A stretch of DNA of 64,000 nt from positions 3,498,464 through 3,562,463 of the forward strand of contig NC_039511.1 in assembly GCF_003672135.1 (NCBI RefSeq). Direction: 5' to 3'. The notes under the pieces were generated by a model, which did not search any database, had not been told where the DNA came from, and saw nothing but the letters and a program-made list of their open reading frames with translations. The first letter of the stretch is position 1. Every line of letters starts with the position of its first letter. Source of the DNA: Ooceraea biroi (Eukaryota; Arthropoda; Insecta; Hymenoptera; Formicidae). The position numbers were made by a program, and so were the translations under genes. Below, piece by piece: positions 38,170 to 47,301 of the stretch.

Positions 38170-39812
38170 GGTGCCGCACGGTGTCCTCGCCGTGAGAAGA
38201 ATCGGGACGGCGGAACTGGTCGATCGTACGTCGATGATTTGCGCTCGTCCTCGTCGTTCCGCGCGCGCTTTCGTGGTCGGGTTTCGTCGGTCGACTTGCG
38301 CTCGGGCTTCGCGTATCTCTTCAGGTTTCTCAAGTGGCGGTGGCGGACGAGGAAGTCGCGAGGCGCGCTCACGAGTAGGTTGACATGTTGGCTGTAACGC
38401 GGCAGCAGACAGGGCCCAGGCACACTCACGGTCTCCACGTAACGCGCGGCGAGCGAGTAGTCGGCGCGAGCGCGATCTACACCGAAAACACGCTTCGAAA
38501 TTCGAAGCGATTCGGTGGTGATGTGGCAACACGCGACACACGGCGCGCGGCACGGTGTCGCACTCTATGCCGCGGCTTCGAGTTGATGCGCACAAGAGAG
38601 GGGGGCGCGCGCGAAGAATCGAATTGCGCGTGCCCAGGAGGGGGAGGGTAATTGCAGTCCGCTCGGACTTTCTCAGCTGCATCTCTCGCACCTGCTTACC
38701 GTCGGGCTGCTGCTCCTGCTCTCCTTTATCCGTGCGAAGTTTGAGTACAGAGCTTCGAAACGAAGAGCGCAATCGAAAAGACAAGCTTGTCAGGAATTTT
38801 GGAAAACAATATGCTCTATTATTATTTATTTTGTAACATGTGTATATTATCCACGGGAAATATTGATTTTTATAAAGTCTTTTATTTTTGTTAACAGAAT
38901 TATTATGACTATAAACGGTGTATTTCTGTCTGCGTCAAGTCGATATCAATTTTATTATTATGTCTATATATGTGAAATTTAATTCATTTATATTTCTCGA
39001 TTTTGCGAAGGAAGAAATGTTAGTACGATAAATATTATATAAATATTCACGAATAATGTACTCGTAATTTTGTCTCGTCCATAAATGTACAAGAGTTTTA
39101 AATAGATTTATCTTTACGAAAAATACATTAAAAGTATAAGATGTTTATTTCAATCGAGTATTGATTCTATTTTCAAGTACCTGTATATCTTCCTTCTTTA
39201 AATTATTTAAAATATTATTTCTAAATTAGAGAAATAAATTATCTACTAACTCTATTACAGGAATGATGTTTGGGTTAAAAGACTTCGAGAGCTATTAATT
39301 AATATGATTAATTTATTTTGTTACGCACGCTTACATTTACCATAGAACCAGTTTGTGATGGCGTGGAATGATGGAAGTGTGAAACGCAATTACGCAGAAG
39401 GTAAAAAAATGATAATGGGATGCGAATCTGCGAATAAAATGTAAAATAATGAACACTTCTGGACAGAATCAAGTGGCAAATTTCTATCGAGTTTCGATGG
39501 TTTTTACGCAAGATTCGGTGATCGATCTTTCCAGTTAGGTGTCCAGTTATTTCGACTTGATACGTCGGGATTCGACTCGTGCTCGCGAACTTGTGCTAGA
39601 TATTCCGTAAAATCAATACAGATGTTTCCATTGCACGCGTCTCGCACAAACACGGCACTTCGTTCTGCCAGCGCATACGGAAAAACGAAACTGAAATGAA
39701 AAAAAGGGAAAAATACGCGCGGCGCTCCTAGTAGAATTAATTAAGAACAGTCTCTCTCACTTTCTACTGTCTAAAAAGTCTTTGGATTCGAGACAAGAGT
39801 CTTACGAGCGGC
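38170..39812. other. Spacer between SND1 5' end and Hsp83 3' end
   Basis: A CpG-rich promoter and 5'UTR zone for SND1 up to about 38.78 kb, then AT-rich sequence ending in the Hsp83 3'UTR. Open frames on the opposite strand in the CpG-rich part match nothing known. Confidence 0.6.
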
Positions 39813-42615
39813 TTAATCTACTTCTTCCATTCTCGAGGACTCCTCCGTGTCACCCTCCAGCGTCGGCAGTTCCGTCTCCATTTTGTCAGCTTCCTCAGCC
39901 GGCGCGTCGTCATCCTCGAAGCCCAGGCCGAGCTTGATCATCCTGTATATTCTGGACGCGTGCACCTGCGGGTCCTCGAGGACGAAGCCGGACGACAGCA
40001 GAGCGGTCTCGAACAAGAGCATGACCAGGTCCTTGACGGACTTGTCATGCTTGTCCGCCTCGACCTTCTGCCTCAAGTTCTCCATGATCGGATGATCGGG
40101 ATTGATCTCGAGGTGCTTCTTCGCGGCCATGTATCCCATGGTGGACGTGTCACGGAGCGCCTGCGCTTTCATGATCCTCTCCATGTTCGCCGTCCAGCCG
40201 TACTGCGACGTGACGATACAGCACGGCGAGTCGACCAATCTGTTGGACACCACGACCTTCTCAACCTTCTTGTCCAGGATGTCCTTCATGACCTTGCAGA
40301 GATTCTCGAACTTGGTCTTGTCTTCCTCGCGCTTCTTCTTCTCGTCCTCGTCCTCCGGCAGCTCCAGACCCTCCTTCGTGACGGAAACCAGCTGCTTTCC
40401 GTCGAACTCCTTCAACTGCTGGACGACGTACTCGTCGATCGGCTCGGTCATGTACACGACCTCGAAGCCACGCTTCTTGACGCGCTCGACGAACGAGCTG
40501 TTGGCGACCTGCTCCCTGCTCTCGCCGGTGATGTAGTAGATGTGCTTCTGGCTCTCCTTCATCCTGCCGACGTAGTCCTTCAGCGAGGACATCTCGTCAC
40601 CGGACGCGGAGGTGTGGTAGCGAAGCAGCTCCGACAGCTTCTTCCTGTTCTGGCTGTCCTCGTGGATGCCCAGTTTCAGGTTCTTGCTGAACTGCTCGTA
40701 GCACTTCTTGTAATTCTCCCTGTCCTCGGCCAACTCCTCAAAGAGCTCGAGGCACTTCTTCACGAGATTCTTCCTGATGACCTTCAGGATCTTGTTTTGT
40801 TGCAGCATCTCACGAGAGATGTTCAGCGGCAGATCCTCGCTGTCCACGACACCCTTGATGAAGTTCAAGTACTCCGGGATCAGATCTTCGCAGTTGTCCA
40901 TGATGAAGACACGTCGCACGTACAACTTGATGTTGTTCTTCCTCTTCTTGTTTTCGAAGAGGTCGAAGGGCGCGCGGCGCGGGATGAACAGCAGCGCCCT
41001 GAATTCCAGCTGTCCCTCAACGGAGAAGTGCTTCACAGCCAGATGATCCTCCCAGTCGTTGGTCAAGCTCTTGTAGAACTCGCCGTACTCCTCCTGCGTG
41101 ATATCGTCCGGATTCCTCGTCCAGATCGGTTTCGTCTTGTTCAGCTCCTCGTCCTCCGTGTACTTTTCCTTGATGGTCTTCTTCTTCTTCTTTTTCTCGT
41201 CTTTCGGCTTGTCCTCATCTTCATCCTCGCCGACGTCCTCGATCTTGGGCTTCTCGTCCTCAGCCTCGCCCTCCTTCGCGGGCTCCTCCTCCTCGTCCTC
41301 GCTGAGTTCCTTGTCACGTTCCTTCTCTACGAGGAGCTTGATGGGGTAGCCGATGAACTGCGAGTGCTTCTTAACAATCTCCTTGATCTTCGACTCCTCG
41401 AGGTACTCTGTCTGATCCTCCTTGATGTGCAGGACGATCTTGGTGCCGCGACCGATCGGCTCGCCATTGTCGGGACGTACGGTGAACGAACCGCCAGCGG
41501 AGGACTCCCACAAGTATTGCTCATCATCGTTGTGCTTCGAGATGACGATGACTCTGTCGGCCACGAGGTACGCCGAGTAGAAACCTACACCGAACTGTCC
41601 AATCATGGAGATATCAGCACCCGCCTGGAGAGCCTCCATGAATGCCTTGGTGCCAGACTTGGCAATGGTACCAAGGTTATTTACGAGATCAGCCTTGGTC
41701 ATGCCAATGCCACTGTAAAAATACAAAAATAAAATTTGATGACAACTGTTACGTTAACTTGTGTCATGTAAATGCATCTTTCTATGAAAAATTGACACTT
41801 ACGAGTCAAGAATTGTCAGGGTGCGGTCATTCTTGTTCGGAATAATTTTAATGAACAGTTCCTTGCACGTATCGAGCTTGGATGGATCTGTGAGAGATTC
41901 ATATCTAATCTTGTCCAACGCCTGCACAAATTCAAAGAAAAATTATTAGATTGATAAAAAATTTTTCTTAGCTCGTGTAATATATATATTTGAATTTTAA
42001 CAAACGTACGAGTTTGTCTACTTAAAATCAATAATAGTGATTTTATCCAAAATTATAACTAAATTTGCACAAGAGATGATGCAGAAAAATAATGCAATAT
42101 ATCATTTTAATTTTAAATTTTCATTAAACATTAATTAATTATTTATGTGTACCATTATTATTTACTTTAGTATTGATATATTTATAAAATATTTGAGTTT
42201 TATATGTAACGAAATATAAAATATAATTGTTGAGAGATAAAATACATTGAAAAGGAATCTTGACATTCAAGTTGTAAAACACGAATGCATCTATAAAATA
42301 AAATACGGAAACGACTTGAAGAGTATAAAAATATAAAAAAGATGTAAAAAATAAAGCCACGATTTTTTCATCTATGGACCGAAATAATCTCTCGCACAAA
42401 GCAACCTAAATGCAATGCGGCATTCGCTTGACTCGACATTCCTACAAATATATATCGATACATACATCGGACGAGTTGGAGATCAATTCACGGATGAAGA
42501 TTTCCTTGTTCGAGTAGAAGGTGTTGATGATCAAGCTCATCAACTGAGCGATCTCGGCCTGGAAGGCGAAGGTTTCAACTTCTTCGGAGTCCACCATGCT
42601 TACGTCCTCTGGCAT
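39813..42615 (-). CDS. Hsp83: Cytosolic Hsp90 chaperone (Hsp83)
   Basis: An ATP-dependent homodimeric chaperone for kinases, steroid receptors and Argonaute loading. Three coding exons: 42466-42615, 41803-41921 and 39813-41712 (phases 0 and 2), giving 722 residues. N-domain motifs: E-T-F-A-F-Q-A-E-I-A-Q-L-M-S-L-I-I-N-T-F, E-L-I-S-N-S-S-D-A-L-D-K (ATP-site Asn), L-D-S-G-I-G-M-T-K, G-Q-F-G-V-G-F-Y-S-A-Y. A long Glu/Asp/Lys linker follows, then the middle-domain N-I-S-R-E-M-L-Q-Q with the catalytic-loop Arg, and the C-terminal M-E-E-V-D that binds TPR co-chaperones. The usual D-T-G-I-G-M is D-S-G-I-G-M here, a mild change. The start is the ATG at 42613-42615 (M-P-E-D-V); a second in-frame Met seven codons on is possible. 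Two introns interrupt the N-terminal coding part, unlike Drosophila, where the coding region is intronless. Heat-shock elements and a TATA box lie upstream. Confidence 0.99.
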
Positions 42616-42807
42616 GCTCTGCTGCACTTTTATTTCGAGCAAACTCTCTCTCTTAGTTCAACGTCGATAGCTGTACGAAGAACTACTCGACGCACGAATT
42701 GCGGTCGAAATTCGATGCGAGTACACCCGATCGAGATGTCGCGAAAGAGACGAACCGCTCCGCACGTGATCCGCTACTCGAGTATTCAATAGTGGCGCGC
42801 AGCGTCG

Positions 42808-42815
42808 CTTTTATA
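42808..42815 (-). promoter_or_regulatory. TATA box of Hsp83
   Basis: TATAAAAG on the minus strand, about 195 bp before the start codon. It predicts a transcription start near 42785 and a 5'UTR of about 170 bases. The heat-shock elements sit immediately upstream. Confidence 0.8.
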
Positions 42816-42821
42816 TCCTCT

Positions 42822-42839
42822 GAAGATTCTGGAAGGTTT
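42822..42839. promoter_or_regulatory. Heat-shock element, four pentamers, proximal
   Basis: GAAgaTTCtgGAAggTTt: alternating GAA/TTC units with 2-bp spacing (last unit imperfect), the binding pattern of HSF trimers. It lies just upstream of the Hsp83 TATA box. Confidence 0.85.
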
Positions 42840-42860
42840 CGAGAGCGGAAGCGCGCCCGC

Positions 42861-42873
42861 TTCTAGAACGTTC
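42861..42873. promoter_or_regulatory. Heat-shock element, three perfect units, distal
   Basis: TTCtaGAAcgTTC, three exact HSF half-sites. It is spaced about 20 bp from the proximal element. Confidence 0.85.
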
Positions 42874-43806
42874 TATCAAGATGGCTCCGCGACGGCCGGT
42901 TAACGGACGAAACCGCGACCGGTATCGCGCCTCGCGCTCTCGCGCAATTACGCGACCCGCCTCGCGTAGCGATTCGCGCGGCGGTTCTCGGCGAACGCGC
43001 GCCCGCTCGGATCGACCCGCGGCCTCGCCGCGCTGATCAGCGCGGTAGCCGGAAGTGACGCCATGTTTCCAGGGATCTAGAATCATCACAGCCGCTTCTC
43101 GAGGAAAGAGCGGGAGCGCGCGCGCGCGCATGGTGCACGCGCGTCCATGCGAGTAATCGACCAGCTTCGGCGTCGGGCTCTCGGCGATGTGCCGCGGATG
43201 AATCTTACAATAAGCGTGCCTGGGCGTACCTAGGCGCGTATTGGGTGCTCCACGCGATCGGAGAACGATTTCGCTCTAATCGGCACGCGTTTTCCCGGGC
43301 GTTTTTCCTGAAAATCCCTCCACGTAAGCGTAGGTGGAGATTGCTCGTCTCGCGTGGTTATGATTGGTCATACTCGCGTTGGCAAATCGATAGCCAGCTA
43401 CGATAATTGGGCGTTCGATTATCAGATTATTATCCGGTTATCAGCTTCTGCCTGTCTCGTGTTGCATTGATATATATATATATGTACTTTATTCGTATTG
43501 TATTACGCATTTATGTATGTTAAATTTGATGGGCTAGTGCTCGCACTCGAGCATGACTAGAACTCGCGGTGGAATTACGTCATTACGCGTATCTTTGGGA
43601 AATCGGTACGTCAGTTTGTCGGAACTTCCGCGGTTTCCGCGATGCAGTACCATTTATGTCGATAAAGGAAACGCAAAGATGGTTGTGCGTAGGGTGTAGA
43701 GTGGATGTCGCGTACATATATATACATATATACATACGTGTGCATATGTATGTATTTCTGGCATTCTATTATTGCATGGCGCGCGTGTGCTCACTTTTGC
43801 AGACTC
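42874..43806. other. Divergent spacer between Hsp83 and SREK1IP1
   Basis: CpG-rich up to about 43.35 kb, with further imperfect GAA/TTC words near 43.08-43.11 kb, then mixed sequence with a TA/ATAC stretch at 43.72-43.75 kb. It probably includes an untranslated first exon and intron of SREK1IP1, since a T-rich tract ending TTTTGCAG at 43802 lies four bases before its ATG. The position of that first exon cannot be fixed by eye. Confidence 0.5.
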
Positions 43807-44256
43807 ATGGATCCCGAAATCCTGTCCAGACTGATCCCGCAGAACAAGGAGCAAGTACGACCGGCGTGTAAAAAATGCGGTTACGCCGGACACTTAACCT
43901 ATCAATGCCGCAATTTTATCAAGGTCGATCCCAACAAGGAGATCGTGCTGGACGTCAGCAGCACGAGTTCCGACAGCGACGAAAATTACGTGACCCCGCT
44001 GACGGAATTGCGGGAACGTGAGTTGAAGAAGAAGCTAAAGGACGCCAAGAAGAAGCGCAAGGAGAAGAAGACCAAGAAGAGACGTAAGAAACGCGAGAGC
44101 AGCCCGGAGAGCGACAGCGAGTCTGAGAGTGAATCGAGCGAGGAGGAGAAGCGGCGGAAACAGAAGAAGAGAAAGAAAAGCTCCAAGCACAAGAAGCGCA
44201 AGAGGCAGAGGAAGAGCAGCTCGTCCGAGGGCAATAACGACGGTGATAAGAAATGA
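43807..44256 (+). CDS. SREK1IP1: SREK1-interacting protein 1-like zinc-knuckle splicing factor
   Basis: A small nuclear protein thought to regulate splicing through binding the SR-related factor SREK1. A single coding exon of 149 codons follows a clear acceptor. Near the N-terminus is one CCHC zinc knuckle, C-K-K-C-G-Y-A-G-H-L-T-Y-Q-C (CX2CX4HX4C), followed by R-N-F-I-K-V-D-P-N-K-E-I-V-L-D-V-S-S-T-S-S, which closely matches the vertebrate protein. The rest is a Lys/Arg/Glu/Ser-rich tail with SPES and S-E-S-E-S runs, typical of the family and probably disordered. Start: ATG at 43807-43809 (M-D-P-E-I-L). Head-to-head with Hsp83 and followed by NOSIP on the same strand. Confidence 0.93.
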   Translation: MDPEILSRLIPQNKEQVRPACKKCGYAGHLTYQCRNFIKVDPNKEIVLDVSSTSSDSDENYVTPLTELRERELKKKLKDAKKKRKEKKTKKRRKKRESSPESDSESESESSEEEKRRKQKKRKKSSKHKKRKRQRKSSSSEGNNDGDKK

Positions 44257-44367
44257 TCGTTCGTGACCGAGCTTCGGACGCGATTCCCAATTGCCGTTAT
44301 CGTCGAGTGCGATTTACGTGACCGTGATCTGCATATTTTTATGTGTTTCTTTGATGTAACGATGGAG

Positions 44368-44373
44368 AATAAA
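44368..44373 (+). terminator. Poly(A) signal of SREK1IP1
   Basis: AATAAA about 110 bases after the stop codon. Confidence 0.7.
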
Positions 44374-44772
44374 TATTAACATGTTTCTTCTAATCGTTGG
44401 GTCAAATTTAGAAATAAAAGTGCATATATGTACGTGTACGTGCGAGGCACAATGCGTTACTTTTATACTCCATGTTGCAAAAATAAAAAAATACGTTAGT
44501 ATCGCAGAAATATATATTTCTTCGTAATTCACGTTAATCATTTATCGAATCGCTGATGTTGACTGATGTAATTCAATTAATTTCACGTTAAAAATGCTTG
44601 TCATCTGTCAATCTAGATTCTAGATGATTCCGGAATTTTCTGTCATTATAAAGTCCAAAGGAAGAAGAAGGATCGAAAATATTCTGTAGCATTCGCGGTG
44701 CCAACTGGACTACAGTTTTTATCAACGTTCAAGCAATATTCTGCACAAGTTTCTAGGAAATTTCCAATTTAT

Positions 44773-44906
44773 GGGCATCTATCACGTAACTTTTCCCCTA
44801 GGATGAAAAATGAAAATTTCGCGTGAACTTTTACGTTATGATTTGCTGCCGAGATGAAGAAATTTTCATTTTCCATCCTAGGGGAAAAGTTACGTGATAG
44901 ATGCCC
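44773..44906. repeat. Near-perfect 48-bp inverted repeat (hairpin)
   Basis: Arms 44773-44820 and 44859-44906 are reverse complements with one mismatch, separated by 38 bp. The arms begin GGGCATCTATCACGTAAC. This could be a small foldback/MITE element or a transcribed hairpin. No target-site duplication is obvious. Confidence 0.9.
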
Positions 44907-45029
44907 AGATCGGTGATTTGTTGAGTCTTTCTTATGTTGTATGCCATGCTTCTCGCGATGTAGGGAAATTTCACTGTCCCTCAATTGGTAACTATCAAAG
45001 AGAAGCCTAGGATTTAGGTTAGCTCGAGT

Positions 45030-45970
45030 CACGGTCTTATATACAGGTCTGGAAACTTCAGAGGTGGAGATGGATCATTTTGTGTGTCACTTTTTATTTC
45101 TTTAGTAGCCACTAGAGGCGTTGCGATCGATGTTCGCAGGGATGACGAGGGACGTCAGAGGCCGGGGGAATATCTGTCTGTCTTTATTCCACTCGCAGTC
45201 TTCACAAAACAATATGATAAATTAATAACGCTTTAAATAATTTAAGACTATAAATGAATTAGTGAAATATGTATATGAAATAAAATTGAGTTTTTATTTT
45301 CAAAATTAAGTGTGAATAAAAACGAATCCTTCCGCGATGGAAAAAATGTAATAAAATTTGTTGAAATGTATTTGAAACTCTCTGTCAATTGACCTCGATT
45401 CATTAACATTTCATCATAAATTTTTATATTTTATTATAAATTTTCGTATTTTATTATAAATTTTATATCTAATATTCCAAAAGTTTGAAAATTTATGATG
45501 AAATGATAATGAACCGGGATCAATTGATAGAGATTTTCAAATACATTTTAGCAAAATTTTATTATATTTTTTCCATCAGGATTTTATGTTTAAATCTGTC
45601 CTTTATCTTTTTATTTTATTTTTGCGGGTAATAGCTTTTTCCCACTTTGTCCAAGTAACAATGTCTTTCGGCACTCGAAATAAAGAACGTTTCTGCTCGG
45701 TTTTACTGCCGGTCTTGCAATTCGGTACCGCATACCATTTCGTCATTTCAATAAACGTTTCGATAACTTTTGTAGTCAATAACCGTTTTTCAATAAGAGT
45801 CATGAACACACGTGGGTTCTTATCTCCGGTTTTTCAGGTTATATTTATCTGCGGACATCGATGACAGCGACGAGTAGTGGTTATGCTAGAAACTAAATGT
45901 GCTTCAAAAAGCGGCCATACTCCCACCACTGAAATTAGAGGTAGTTTCCAGACCTGTATGTAAGACCGTG
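45030..45970 (-). mobile_element. P-superfamily-like transposon remnant (THAP coding fragment)
   Basis: The 941-bp element starts CACGGTCTTA and ends with its reverse complement; the terminal repeats are about 28 bp with two or three mismatches (TATATACAGG against TACATACAGG). It is flanked by an exact 8-bp direct repeat GCTCGAGT (45022-45029 and 45971-45978). An 8-bp duplication fits P or hAT elements. The minus-strand coding fragment resembles a THAP zinc finger, which favours P. An internal inverted repeat of about 100-bp arms lies at roughly 45320-45600. It is too short and broken to be autonomous. Confidence 0.75.
45603..45809 (-). pseudogene. THAP-domain fragment of a transposase
   Basis: The frame contains A-V-P-N-C-K-T-G, K-R-S-L-F-R-V-P-K-D and W-x-K-W-x-x-A-I-x-R, the pattern of the first two thirds of a THAP (C2CH) finger. 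The first zinc-binding Cys is replaced by Tyr (W-Y-A-V-P-N-C), and the frame stops before the last Cys-x2-His pair. Read as a dead fragment, not as a working gene. Confidence 0.65.
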
Positions 45971-45978
45971 GCTCGAGT

Positions 45979-46091
45979 GGCGATATTACGAGGAGCCAGC
46001 GGGGTGTGATCGCTGTCGACGAACTGAGAGAAATTAACGCATTCGAAGGAAGAAATAATAAAAAGGACCCGAAAGAGAAGAATCAGCAACA
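45979..46091. promoter_or_regulatory. NOSIP upstream region abutting the transposon
   Basis: Only 113 bp separate the transposon's duplicated target site from the NOSIP start codon, so the NOSIP 5'UTR and core promoter must lie here or inside the element. The segment GAAGGAAGAAATAATAAAAAG is purine-rich. No TATA box was seen. Confidence 0.5.
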
Positions 46092-47301
46092 ATGACGCGA
46101 CACGCGAGGAATTGTACCGCGGGTGCGGTGTACACGTATCACGAGAAAAAGAAGGACGCCGCAGCGTCGGGTTATGGCACCAACAGCCAGCGAATCGGCA
46201 AGGATTCCGTAAAGGATTTCGACTGTTGTTGCCTGACGCTGCAGCCGTGCAGAAATCCTGTAATAACGTACGTATCAACTACATTGCGTACATTTCTTCG
46301 AATATTGTTTCATGACCCTCTTCGTGCAGGAAGGACGGCTATTTGTTCGACAAGGAAGCAATATTGGAATACATTTTGACCAAGAAAAAGGAGTACGCGA
46401 GGAAATTGAAGGAGTATGAGAAGCAGAAGCAAAAGGTGGAGGTAGGCAAGTTACGAGGGAGTTATTGGATCGTTCAAAAATTTGGACGACTGACACAACG
46501 TTTCTATCATATTCGATACCTTTGCTGCAGGAACAGTCACGGGTGCAAACTGCCAACGAGGAGTTAAAAAAGCTGCAAAACTTCCTGAAGGGCGAGAAGA
46601 CCATCGTGACGCACGACTCCAATGCGACGGACGGTGCTTCGGTATCTAACATGAAAAATGGCAAGGACAAAGTGCTACCGAGCTTCTGGATACCCTCGAA
46701 AACGCCGGAAGCTAAGGAAATCACTCCACAGAAGCCCGACAAGACCATCTACTGCCCTCTCAGTGGCAATCGATTGAAAATGAAAGATCTGATTCCCGTG
46801 AAATTCACGCTAATTCAGGATCCAGATGACAAACGGTCGCACATCGTCAAGCAAGCGAGATACATGTGCCCTATCACTCATGACGTTTTAGGCAACAACG
46901 TACCTTGTGCCGTGATCAAAACAACGTAAGTGCGACAAGCTATCTTGAATTAATTATTGATATTAATATTATATCGCACGAGTGCGTTTGCACGTTTCGT
47001 ATTTTCAGTGGCGACGTGGTTACGATGGAATGCGTGGAGAAGTTGATAAAGAAGGATTGGATCCATCCATTGGACAGCTCCAAGTTGACGCCGTCCGATA
47101 TTATTCCTATGCAAAGGGTTAGTAATATAAATGGCGTAATATATAGCAACGATATGGACCGAAGAAGATAGTAGGGATAACACATGGATAAAATTACTGC
47201 AAGTAACGTCCATATTCATCATTTTGTAGGGTGGTACTGGCTATGCTTCTGTTAACGATTCATTGGAGGGCCGACACGAAAGGCCAGTACTGCAGGCATG
47301 A
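46092..47301 (+). CDS. NOSIP: Nitric oxide synthase-interacting protein (NOSIP), U-box-type E3 ubiquitin ligase
   Basis: A nuclear E3 ligase with a split or double U-box; the vertebrate protein binds NO synthases, and orthologs associate with the spliceosome. Five exons: 46092-46267, 46330-46441, 46531-46925, 47009-47117, 47230-47301, all GT-AG with agreeing phases, total 287 residues (human 301). N-terminal U-box half: D-F-D-C-C-C-L-T-L-Q-P-C-R-N-P-V-I-T-K-D-G-Y-L-F-D-K-E-A-I. It is followed by a charged coiled coil (K-L-K-E-Y-E-K-Q-K-Q-K-V-E) and then the C-terminal part with Y-C-P-L-S-G-N, Y-M-C-P-I-T-H-D-V-L, D-V-V-T-M-E-C-V-E-K-L-I and the conserved tail G-G-T-G-Y-A, R-P-V-L-Q-A. The start Met gives M-T-R-H-A-R-N-C-T-A-G-A-V-Y-T-Y, the usual family N-terminus. 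Confidence 0.97.

Noticed and set aside
39960..41732. 590-codon plus-strand open frame
   Set aside because: Exact antisense shadow of the Hsp83 main exon; Leu/Val/Asp-rich with no motifs. Hsp90 on the opposite strand explains it.
42616..42790. 5'UTR intron of Hsp83 (TG-CAG before the ATG looks like an acceptor)
   Set aside because: TATA box and HSEs lie only about 200 bp upstream and no good donor is visible in between, so an unspliced short 5'UTR is simpler.
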